Source: Rubrobacter sp. (lineage in GTDB: Bacteria > Actinomycetota > Rubrobacteria > Rubrobacterales > Rubrobacteraceae). From it: a DNA stretch of 7,319 bases. The DNA is taken from contig JADDPV010000077.1 of assembly GCA_016781705.1 (NCBI GenBank), positions 1 to 7,319 on the forward strand, written 5' to 3'. This document shows positions 1 to 5,516 of the stretch, piece by piece; position 1 is the first letter of the stretch, and every line of letters starts with the position of its first letter. The translations under genes were made by a program, and so were the position numbers. The notes under the pieces were generated by a model that saw only the letters and a list, made by a program, of their open reading frames with translations, was not told the DNA's origin and did not search any database.

Positions 1-292
1 GCACGCCAGAGCGGTTCCAAATCCTCCGGCGCGCTGCTTCCCTCGGGACCATGCCACCACAGCCACAGCACGCGCGGCAGAGCCGCTCCACCTCCACCAA
101 AACCAGCGCGTTCCGCGCACGATGGGCAAAGGACCATGGCTGCCACGGCCTTCATGCGCGCGGACCTTGGGATGCAAGAGGTTCGCCCAGGCTCGCGCGC
201 GCACCGTGCCGTAGTAGCCGACATTCTCGCATACGTGCTCTGCGGAGGGCTCGGGTCAGGTACTCGGATCCTTGCACTTCATCTTCAACCCG
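1..292 (-). pseudogene. Transposase remnant, C-terminal region, truncated by left edge
   Basis: Read on the minus strand from about 292 down to 1, this is a decayed DDE-type transposase that would move an insertion sequence. One frame reads PSAEHVCENVGYYGTVRARA, continues through LLHPKVRAHEGRGSHGPLPI and ends near VRGT (about 247 to 109). The homology then continues in a second frame as LVLVEVERL (about 107-80) and a third as RVLWLWWHGPEGSSAPEDLE and PLWRA (about 72-2). At least two frameshifts are therefore present. Just upstream, DPST is followed by TGA where this family usually has Trp. From memory these blocks belong to the actinobacterial transposases whose C-terminus carries an HTFRFLKQTLGW-like motif (I think the NF041680 group); that motif would lie beyond the left edge. 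The N-terminal half is absent: at about 292 the sequence changes to the GNAT pseudogene, which suggests a deletion or insertion junction. Family assignment is fairly secure, the exact IS family is not. Confidence 0.72.
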
Positions 293-293
293 T

Positions 294-671
294 GGGGAGT
301 ATCGCTGGGACGAGCGGTTCGAAGCGCTCGTCGCCCGGATGTCGCGGACTTCATGGACGGCTACGACCCCAAACGGGGAGGGCGCCGGATCGCCGAGAGG
401 GGCATCGAAGTCGTCGGCTCCGTGTCCCTGGTAAAGGAGTCGGAGGAAGTCACCAGGCTGCGGCTCCTCCTCGTCGGACCGAGGCGTGGGTCCCGGGCAT
501 CGGTGCCGGCTGGTGGACGAGGAGTATGTCCGCTTCGCCCGGCAGGGCGGCTACGGCAAAATTACGCTGTGGACCAACTGCGGGCTACACGCCGCCCGCC
601 TCGTTCACGAAGAACCGCACCCCGGCTTCGGCCAAGACCTGGTGGGCCAGACCTGGCAGCCGACGCCGTAA
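294..671 (+). pseudogene. GNAT family N-acetyltransferase (probably HTH-GNAT type), decayed
   Basis: Three plus-strand frames join to give a GNAT acetyltransferase domain, which would transfer acetyl from acetyl-CoA to an unknown substrate. Frame one gives GEYRWDERFEALVAR (297-341). A shift near 338 leads to DVADFMDGYDPKRGG, IEVVGSVSLVKESEEVTRLR and LLLV (338 to about 480). A second shift near 485-500 leads to CRLVDEEYVRFARQGGYGKI, TLWTNCGLHAARL and FGQDLVGQTW, ending at TAA 669-671. The acetyl-CoA loop (Arg/Gln-x-x-Gly-x-Gly/Ala before RLVDE) is destroyed by the second shift. Between HAAR and EEPHPGF about ten residues expected in this family (a YEKAGF-like block) are missing, so there is also an internal deletion. 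Such domains are often fused behind a MarR-type helix-turn-helix; no such part is visible here, and the sequence before 294 belongs to an opposite-strand transposase remnant. It converges on pckA. Confidence 0.75.
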
Positions 672-674
672 CCG

Positions 675-712
675 CCTCCGTGAGGAGGGAGAGCGGCCAC
701 CCCGCCGCTCTC
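675..712. terminator. Two tandem hairpins between convergent genes, probable terminator
   Basis: Two perfect stem-loops lie back to back. The first has stem CCTCC/GGAGG (675-679 with 684-688) and the four-base loop GTGA, a GNRA-type tetraloop on the plus-strand RNA. The second has a nine-base stem GAGAGCGGC/GCCGCTCTC (689-697 with 704-712) around a six-base loop. They sit 3 bases after the GNAT stop and 50 bases beyond the pckA stop, where terminators for both would be expected. Neither direction has a clean U-run after the stem (AATAAAC on plus, CCTCC on minus), so this would be a U-poor terminator of the kind often seen in high-GC actinobacteria. Termination itself is inferred. Confidence 0.6.
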
Positions 713-761
713 AATAAACACCCGCACCACGCGGACCACGGCTCGGCCGATTAGCTGGCGG

Positions 762-2357
762 CTAAGACGGCCCCGCCCCCGCGACTTCTTCGGACACCTC
801 GCCCTCGAATTTCTGAAAGTTCTCGGCGAAGAGCGAGGCGAGCTTCTTCGCCTGCTCGTCGTAGGCGTCCTTATCGTCCCAGGTCTCGCGCGGGTCCAGG
901 ATCTCCGTGGGGACCCCCGGCACCTCTAGCGGCACGTTCAGGCCGAAGAACGGGTCTTTCCTCGTCTCAGCGTCGTTCAGCCTGCTCCCTATGACGGCCC
1001 GGACCATCTCCCGCGTCGCGGCGATGTCCACCCTCTCCCCCACCCCGTATGGCCCGCCCGACCAGCCAGTGTTTATGAGGTAGCAGCGCGTCCCGTGCTC
1101 CTTCAGCCTCTCGGAGAGCATCGCCGCGTACGTGGTCGGCGGCAGTGTCAGGAAGGGCGCCCCGAAGCACGCCGAGAACGTCGCCTCGACTTCGTTCTCC
1201 ATGTCCGCCTCGGTGCCGGCCAGCTTGGCGGTGTAGCCCGAGAGGAAGTAGTAGGCGGCCTGCGCAGGCGTGAGGGCGCTGATCGGGGGCAGCACGCCGA
1301 AGGCGTCCGCGGTGAGGAAGAGGACGGCCGATGGGTGGCCGCCGCGGCCCGAAGGCACGGCGCCCTTGATGTACTCCAGCGGGTAGGCGACGCGGGTGTT
1401 CTCGGTTATGGCGCGGTTCGAGTAGTCCACCTCGCGGCCCTGACGCTCCATGCCCACGTTTTCGAGGACGGCTCCAAAGCGGATGGCGTTCCAGATCTGG
1501 GGCTCCTTCTCGGAGGAGAGGTCTATCGTCTTGGCGTAGCACCCCCCCTCGAAGTTGAAGACGCCCTTCTCGGACCAGCCATGCTCGTCGTCGCCGATGA
1601 GGTAACGCTCCGGGTCCGCGCTCAGGGTCGTCTTGCCGGTCCCCGAGAGGCCGAAGAAGAGGGCGACGCTATCGTCTTCGCCCATGTTGGCCGAGCAGTG
1701 CATCGGGAAGACGTCGTGCTCGATGGGCAGGACGAAGTTCAGGACGGTGAAGATGGATTTCTTGATCTCGCCGGCGTACCCGGTGCCGCACACCAGGACG
1801 ACCTTCCGCGAAAAGTCCAGCCCGACGAAGGTCTCGGACTCGGTGCCGTCCTCCTCGGGTTCGGCGAGGAAGCCGGGGACGGAGACGACGGTCCAGTCCG
1901 GCTCGAACGTCTCCAGCTCCGCGCGGGAGGGCCTGCGGAAGAGCTGCCGCGCGAACAGGGCGTGCCAGGCGGCCTCGCACGCCACCTGCACGTTGCGCCT
2001 GTACCTCGGGTCAGCGCCCGCGAAGGCGTCCACGACGTAGAACTCCTCGAGGTTCGCCAGGTAGCCCGTCGCCTTTTCCAGGATGGCCCCGAAAGCCTCG
2101 CTCGAGAAGGGCTTGTTGGTCGCCCCCCAGGCCACGCGATTGCGCGTGACGTCATCCTCGACGATAAAGCGGTCTTTGGGGGAGCGGCCGGTGCGTTTGC
2201 CGGTCTTGGCGACGAGTGCCCCGTTACCGGCGAGCATCCCCTCGCGCCTCCTGACGGCGGCCTCGACGAGGCGCGCCGGAGGAAGGTTCTCGTGTACCGC
2301 CCCGAAGCGCTCCATCCCCAGACGCCCCAGCGTCTCCTTGCGTACGGCTACGTCCAT
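762..2357 (-). CDS. pckA: Phosphoenolpyruvate carboxykinase (ATP)
   Basis: This cytosolic enzyme (EC 4.1.1.49) converts oxaloacetate and ATP to phosphoenolpyruvate, CO2 and ADP, the first committed step of gluconeogenesis from TCA-cycle intermediates. The 531-residue product has the usual length of the ATP-dependent family. Visible motifs: TGRSPKDRF (56-64, with the oxaloacetate-binding Arg58), GEIKK (196-200, metal-site Lys), HCSANMG (220-226, metal-site His), P-loop GLSGTGKT (236-243), second metal/kinase motif IGDDEHGW (254-261), NTRVAYPLEYI (320-330), and INTGWSGGPYGVGER (428-442) near the adenine site. The P-loop type and sequence distinguish it from the GTP-dependent enzyme. The ATG at 2357 is preferred because an in-frame TAG lies 18 bases upstream and a purine-rich AAAGGGAG lies just before it. 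The frame is unbroken, unlike its neighbours. It is transcribed alone, away from the dehydrogenase remnant and toward the hairpins at 675-712. Confidence 0.98.
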   Translation of the reverse strand: MDVAVRKETLGRLGMERFGAVHENLPPARLVEAAVRRREGMLAGNGALVAKTGKRTGRSPKDRFIVEDDVTRNRVAWGATNKPFSSEAFGAILEKATGYLANLEEFYVVDAFAGADPRYRRNVQVACEAAWHALFARQLFRRPSRAELETFEPDWTVVSVPGFLAEPEEDGTESETFVGLDFSRKVVLVCGTGYAGEIKKSIFTVLNFVLPIEHDVFPMHCSANMGEDDSVALFFGLSGTGKTTLSADPERYLIGDDEHGWSEKGVFNFEGGCYAKTIDLSSEKEPQIWNAIRFGAVLENVGMERQGREVDYSNRAITENTRVAYPLEYIKGAVPSGRGGHPSAVLFLTADAFGVLPPISALTPAQAAYYFLSGYTAKLAGTEADMENEVEATFSACFGAPFLTLPPTTYAAMLSERLKEHGTRCYLINTGWSGGPYGVGERVDIAATREMVRAVIGSRLNDAETRKDPFFGLNVPLEVPGVPTEILDPRETWDDKDAYDEQAKKLASLFAENFQKFEGEVSEEVAGAGPS

Positions 2358-2567
2358 CTGCTCCCTTTCACCCTAACGAACCCTGATCCCGGCGAGGCCC
2401 GCGACGAGCTTGGGCAAGTTCGGGGGTACACGCCGCATTTAAGTCTAGCATCCCCCGGAGCCTCACGCGGCCTTACGTACGGCCCCCCGGGGCCGGCGGT
2501 GCGTCCTGAGCGCATGCTATGTTACGTCCAAGGACACGGGGGGAGGGTTGCCGGTTGGTCGAGAGCG
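2358..2567. promoter_or_regulatory. Divergent intergenic region with palindromes upstream of pckA
   Basis: This 210-base gap separates pckA from the divergent dehydrogenase remnant and should carry the pckA promoter. Two palindromic stretches stand out. One is a 16-base near-palindrome (2469-2484), GGCC-TTACGTAC-GGCC, centred on TACGTA. Overlapping it is the inverted repeat GGCCCC/GGGGCC (2481-2494). On the minus strand a weak -10-like TAGACT lies at 2447-2442, but no convincing -35 precedes it at the usual spacing. The palindromes would lie just upstream of such a promoter, where a regulator could bind. No coding signal was recognised. GC-rich palindromes arise often by chance at this composition, so a regulatory role is only a suggestion. 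Confidence 0.25.
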
Positions 2568-2928
2568 ATGGTAGAGCGGCGGCGACCGAGTGACGGTCGT
2601 GCCGGGCGACGGCATCGTCACCGAGGTCACAAGGGCGGGCGTCGCGGTGATGGAGGCCGCCACGCCAGTGGACTCCGGCGTGAGCCTTGCGTTCGAGTGA
2701 TTCCCGTGGGGGTGTGAGTATTACCTGAAGCACGGGCGGATGATGCCCGAGGATGGCCTGGAGACGCTCGCGGGGTTCGACGAGATCTACCTGGGCACCG
2801 TCGGCTGGCCGACCGTGCCGGACCATGTCTCCCTCTGGAGGCTCCTGCTCCCCATCCGCCACAGCTTCGACCAGTACGTGAACCTGCGCCCGATCCGGCT
2901 GCTGCGGGGCGTCGAGGGTCCTTTGCGG
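2568..2928 (+). pseudogene. ttuC: Tartrate dehydrogenase / D-malate dehydrogenase-like gene, 5' third only
   Basis: The frame from GTG 2590 reads VTVVPGDGIVTEVTRAGVAV, the N-terminal nucleotide-fold start of the isocitrate/isopropylmalate dehydrogenase family. After an in-frame TGA (2698-2700) it continues FPWGCEYYLKHGRMMPEDGL, then FDEIYLGTVGWPTVPDHVSL and FDQYVNLRPIRLLRGVEGPL. The CEYY, GWP-VPDH and FDQYVNLRP blocks are typical of the tartrate/D-malate dehydrogenase branch (E. coli YeaU/DmlA, Agrobacterium TtuC), which oxidise tartrate or D-malate with NAD, the latter with decarboxylation. About 113 codons remain of roughly 350-360. The possible original start, ATG 2568, is one frameshift away from the main frame. 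Homology stops near 2928, before the usual DFVVVREN-type block, and transposase sequence takes over. The catalytic Lys and metal-binding Asp residues are lost, so the product cannot be active. Confidence 0.8.
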
Positions 2929-2949
2929 ATACAGGGCGCCGGCGCTTTG

Positions 2950-3854
2950 AACGAGAGAGAAGCTCACCCCGAGTGGACTTGGCAGTCGCTGCTTTTGGTC
3001 AGGCGCTGGCGCCCCGAACGTGCCAGATCGTGGCCGTCGCCGACGTCGGGCATGCCTCCTTGAAGCTATTGGACCGCTGCCGAAGGCTCTCCAACCCGAT
3101 CACCTTCGTCACCCGCTTGCGCCTGGAGGATGACGTCCTCTACGAGCCGGCCCCACTCCGAAAGCCGGGTCGGCGGAGGGGCAGACCTCCTCGCTTCAAG
3201 GGGAAGTGATTGGCGAACCTTTCGGTGGTAGTCGAAGATCCTGCCATCGGTTGGGACCCGATCATGGTGACCAGTTGGTATGGCAGAGAAAAGCTCATCG
3301 TTGAGGCGCTCTTCGACACGGCGATGCGGTACAGCACGGGGGCTTGCCCGCCGTGCCTTTGCGCCGGCGGGTGTCGATCCGCGACCCGCGAGGAGAGTTC
3401 GAGACCCAGGAGGCCCTGCTGTTGTGCACCGACCTCGACGCCGATCCGGAGCGGATCCTCTGGCGATTCGTGAGACCCCGGCAAACGCTGGCAAGTGGAG
3501 GCAACCTTCCAAGAAGCCCGGCGGCGCCTCGGGTTCGAGACGCGCAACGGCATTGGCCCGAGCGAGCGATCCTACGGACCGCTCCGGCGCTCTGTCGGCC
3601 CTGTTCTCGCTGGTTACGCTTTTCGCCCACCGGCACATGGCAAGGAACGCGCATGCCACCCGACGAACACGGCTCGGTAGCGCAAGCCCCATCCGCCCTT
3701 CTTCTCCGATGCGCTGGCGCTGGTGCGCAAGGAGGAGTTGTGGGCGCAAGAAGAGGAGGCAACTTTTTGCGGGTCGTGCTGGGAGACCGAGGTGGTAAAA
3801 GTCCCGAGGGCCTTCGTGGAAAGGCTAACCGACGTGGTTTGCTACGCACCCTGA
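2950..3854 (+). pseudogene. DDE transposase, C-terminal part, multiply frameshifted IS remnant
   Basis: A second transposase, unrelated in its visible motifs to the one at the left edge. From 2973 the frame reads VDLAVAAFGQALA, then CQIVAVADVGHASLKLLDRC (with the probable second catalytic Asp) and FVTRLRLEDDVLYEPAPLRK, up to KGK and TGA at 3207-3209, where the family normally has Arg. The same frame continues to SWYGREKLIVEALF. Later pieces lie in other frames: LPAVPLRRRVSIRDPRGEFE and LLCTDLDADPERILWRFV (3344-3470), VEATFQEARRRLGFET (3495-3542, probable catalytic Glu), HWPERAILRTAPAL (about 3552-3593), ALFSLVTLFAHRHM (about 3595-3640), and a last piece absent from any long ORF, SDALALVRKEELWAQ through VPRAFVERLTDVVCYAP, stopping at TGA 3852-3854. 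At least five frameshifts are needed. The N-terminal region with the first catalytic Asp is missing; its place is taken by the dehydrogenase remnant. The left boundary is uncertain within 2929-2970. Possibly IS701-like, but the IS family is not certain. Confidence 0.82.
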
Positions 3855-3859
3855 CGGCT

Positions 3860-3887
3860 AAATTCCAGCTTAGAATGGGCAGAATTT
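3860..3887. repeat. AT-rich inverted repeat, possible right end of the IS remnant
   Basis: Six bases after the transposase stop, AAATTC (3860-3865) and its inverted copy GAATTT (3882-3887) flank a 16-base spacer, and a further GAAT copy lies at 3873-3876. This is a rare AT-rich patch in very GC-rich sequence, in the place where the terminal repeat of the element would be expected. No left-end partner remains because the 5' part of the element is gone, so it cannot be confirmed as a terminal repeat. Confidence 0.35.
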
Positions 3888-3905
3888 CGTGAGCGAGAGG
3901 AGGAG
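3871..3905 (+). promoter_or_regulatory. Possible promoter -10 and strong ribosome binding site upstream of the fumarase genes
   Basis: TAGAAT at 3871-3876 differs from the consensus -10 hexamer at one position. No good -35 is present at 16-18 bases upstream (the nearest is CTGACG, spaced too closely). Some 20 bases further on, the purine run GAGAGGAGGAGG (3894-3905) contains AGGAGG, a near-perfect Shine-Dalgarno sequence for the short reading frame that follows. The -10-like element lies inside the presumed IS end, so transcription of the fumarase genes may now start there. The ribosome binding site is well supported, the promoter weakly. Confidence 0.35.
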
Positions 3906-3926
3906 GCGCAGGTTTTGGATGTGACG

Positions 3927-4076
3927 ATGGCAACGGTCGTGCGCGAGAAGGAGCGGCCCTTCGAGATAGACTGGATCGAGCCTGGGGAGCAACGGGTGGG
4001 CGAAGTCCTGGTACACATGGCCGGCTCGGTAAGCGGCGAGGTCTTCGAGCCGATCACGCGCGTGAGCCGGGGGTGA
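3927..4076 (+). pseudogene. Zinc-type alcohol dehydrogenase N-terminal remnant (short leader ORF)
   Basis: From ATG 3927 (or GTG 3921, TTG 3915) a 49-codon frame reads MATVVREKERPFEIDWIEPG, then RVGEVLVHMAGSV and GEVFEPITRVSRG, and stops at TGA 4074-4076. The first 35 residues match the start of medium-chain zinc alcohol dehydrogenases (pattern AAVVRE-PFEIEE-GEVLVRI-ASG). The next expected block, GVCHTD with the first zinc ligand Cys, is absent and the sequence diverges, so only the first tenth or so of such a gene remains. A strong AGGAGG sits upstream at 3900-3905, and the stop lies two bases before the fumarase alpha ATG at 4079. If translated, the peptide would work as a leader that couples ribosomes to the fumarase gene. 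It has no catalytic residues. The alternative, a genuine small protein with chance resemblance, is less likely. Confidence 0.5.
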
Positions 4077-4078
4077 GC

Positions 4079-4921
4079 ATGCGAGATATCCCCACCTCGG
4101 AGGTCATCGAAGTCGTGCGCGACCTGTGCGTCGAGACGAACACGTGCCTTAGAGAAGATCACCTGGAGGCCCTCAAGCGCGCCCGCGAGGACGAGGAGTC
4201 GGCTCTGGGACGCGAGGTCCTCGACCGGCTGCTGGAGAACGCGGAGGTCTCCTGCTCCGAGCGCGTCGCCTTCTGCCAGGACACGGGATACGCGGTGTTT
4301 TTCGTCGAACTCGGGCAGGACGTACGCTTCACCGGCGGTTCCATCGGAGAGGCGATAGACGAGGGCGTGCGGCGAGGCTATGGCGAAGGCTATCTGCGTC
4401 CCTCCATCGTCGGGAGCCCCATCGAGCGCGTGAACACCGGCGACAACACGCCGGCGGTCGTGTACTACGATCTCGTGCCCGGCGACGGCCTGGAAATAAC
4501 CATGCTCGTCAAGGGCGCGGGATGCGACAACATGAGCGCGCTGACGATGCTCACCCCCGCCGAGGGCCTCCCCGCCGCCAAACGCTTCGTCGTCGAGACG
4601 ATAGAGAAGGCGGGCCCCAACGCGAGCCCGCCCCTCACGGTCGGCGTCGGCATCGGCGGCCCGTTCGAGAAGGCGGCGCAGCTCGCCAAGAAGGCGTTGA
4701 CGCGACGCTCAGGCGAGCCGAACCCGAACCCGGAGCTGGCAGGGTTGGAGCGGGAACTTCTGGAGGAGATCAACGCGACCGGCATCGGCCCCGCGGGCTA
4801 CGGCGGGACGCAGACGGCGCTGGCGGTACACGTCGAGAGCCACCCGACGCACATCGCCGCCTTCCCGGTCGCCGTGAACCTGGACTGCCACTCGCACCGC
4901 ACCCGCTCGGTGACGCTGTGA
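4079..4921 (+). CDS. Class I fumarate hydratase alpha subunit (or L(+)-tartrate dehydratase alpha)
   Basis: This is the iron-sulphur subunit of a two-subunit, oxygen-sensitive class I hydro-lyase. It would interconvert fumarate and L-malate, or dehydrate L-tartrate to oxaloacetate, in the cytosol. The 280 residues match the usual alpha length. Motifs (numbered from ATG 4079): FCQDTGYAVFF (65-75, cluster ligand Cys66), VNTGDNTPAV (118-127), KGAGCDNMSALTML (145-158), SPPLTVGVGIGGPFEKAAQL (183-202), GIGPAGYGGTQTALAVH (235-251) and VNLDCHSHR (266-274, probable ligand Cys270). NMSALTML and CHSHR look more like fumarases than TtdA. The expected middle Cys, before PPL, is Ser183 (codon 4625-4627), while Cys149 stands where Ser is usual. 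ATG 4079 is preferred for GGGGGTG upstream; GTG 4073 would add two residues. The gene overlaps the beta subunit start by four bases. Confidence 0.93.
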   Translation: MRDIPTSEVIEVVRDLCVETNTCLREDHLEALKRAREDEESALGREVLDRLLENAEVSCSERVAFCQDTGYAVFFVELGQDVRFTGGSIGEAIDEGVRRGYGEGYLRPSIVGSPIERVNTGDNTPAVVYYDLVPGDGLEITMLVKGAGCDNMSALTMLTPAEGLPAAKRFVVETIEKAGPNASPPLTVGVGIGGPFEKAAQLAKKALTRRSGEPNPNPELAGLERELLEEINATGIGPAGYGGTQTALAVHVESHPTHIAAFPVAVNLDCHSHRTRSVTL

Positions 4922-5508
4922 GCGGCGCCGCAGACGAGCGCGAACCCGTCCGCCTCACCGCCCCGTTCTCGACGGGCGACATTGAACCCCTGAAGACCGG
5001 CGACGTCGTCAGGCTCTCGGGAGTGCTGTACACCGCCCGGGACGCGGCGCACGCCAGGATGGCGGCGGCGATAGAGGGCGGCGAGCCCCTGCCCTTCGAT
5101 CCGGAAGGGCAGGTCGTGTACTTTACCGGCCCCGCCCCCGCGCGGCCGGGGCACGCCCTCGGGCCGGCCGGACCTACGACCGCCTCGCGCATGGACTCCT
5201 ACTCGCCCCTCCTGATCGAACGCGGCCTCAAGGGCATGGTCGGCAAAGGCTCACGCTCCGGGATAGTACGGGAGGCGATGCGCGAGAGCGGCTGCGTGTA
5301 CTTCGGGGCCATAGAAGGGACGGCGGCGCTCCTCGCCCGGTGCGTGAAGGAGGCGGAGGTCATCGCATACGAGGACCTCGGCACGGAGGCGGTGCGGCGG
5401 CTCTTGGTCGAGGAGTTCCCGGTGGTGGTCGTCAACGACCTCTACGGCGGAGACCTGTACGTTGAGGGCCGCGAGCGGTGGCGGCGCGAGATCGGGCGAG
5501 ACCGGTAG
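4918..5508 (+). CDS. Class I fumarate hydratase beta subunit (or L(+)-tartrate dehydratase beta)
   Basis: This subunit pairs with the alpha subunit to form the complete class I hydro-lyase and contributes substrate-binding residues; in E. coli FumA the same region is the C-terminal domain of one long chain. The 196-residue product shows the family landmarks: LKTGDVVRLSGVLYTARDAA (25-44), GPAPARPG (71-78), GPTTASRMDSY (85-95), MVGKGSRS (107-114), VYFGAIEGTAALLA (127-140), VIAYEDLGTEAVR (148-160) and NDLYGGDLY (173-181). The GTG at 4918 shares four bases with the alpha stop codon (GTGA), which indicates translational coupling and equal production of the two subunits. The same frame is open upstream inside the alpha gene, but that part is only a shadow of alpha. 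The stop TAG (5506-5508) overlaps the AGGA of the next ribosome binding site. Sequence alone does not settle fumarate versus tartrate. Confidence 0.93.
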   Translation: MSGAADEREPVRLTAPFSTGDIEPLKTGDVVRLSGVLYTARDAAHARMAAAIEGGEPLPFDPEGQVVYFTGPAPARPGHALGPAGPTTASRMDSYSPLLIERGLKGMVGKGSRSGIVREAMRESGCVYFGAIEGTAALLARCVKEAEVIAYEDLGTEAVRRLLVEEFPVVVVNDLYGGDLYVEGRERWRREIGRDR

Positions 5509-5516
5509 GAAGCCCA

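Noticed and set aside
136..760. Two overlapping plus-strand frames as real small proteins
   Set aside because: Only parts of each frame match the GNAT family, and the match jumps between frames, which fits a decayed gene rather than separate small genes.
967..1542. A 191-codon open frame on the minus strand inside pckA
   Set aside because: It is an out-of-frame shadow of pckA, Arg/His/Pro-rich and without recognisable domains.
1095..2717. A 540-codon open frame on the plus strand opposite pckA
   Set aside because: It mirrors pckA in a very GC-rich sequence, where the antisense frame often lacks stops. The product is rich in Arg, Gly, Ala and Glu, shows no motif I recognise, and has no ribosome binding site evidence.
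2473..2967. A 164-codon open frame on the minus strand
   Set aside because: It lies opposite the clearly recognisable dehydrogenase remnant and intergenic DNA, with no motif of its own.
3295..3933. A 212-codon open frame on the minus strand across the second transposase
   Set aside because: The plus-strand pieces match a known transposase family through successive frames. The minus-strand product is low-complexity Arg/Pro/Ser.
4522..4917. An upstream extension of the beta-subunit frame inside the alpha gene
   Set aside because: The extension is Arg/Pro/Gly-rich and overlaps conserved alpha coding. Beta homology begins only after the GTG at 4918.
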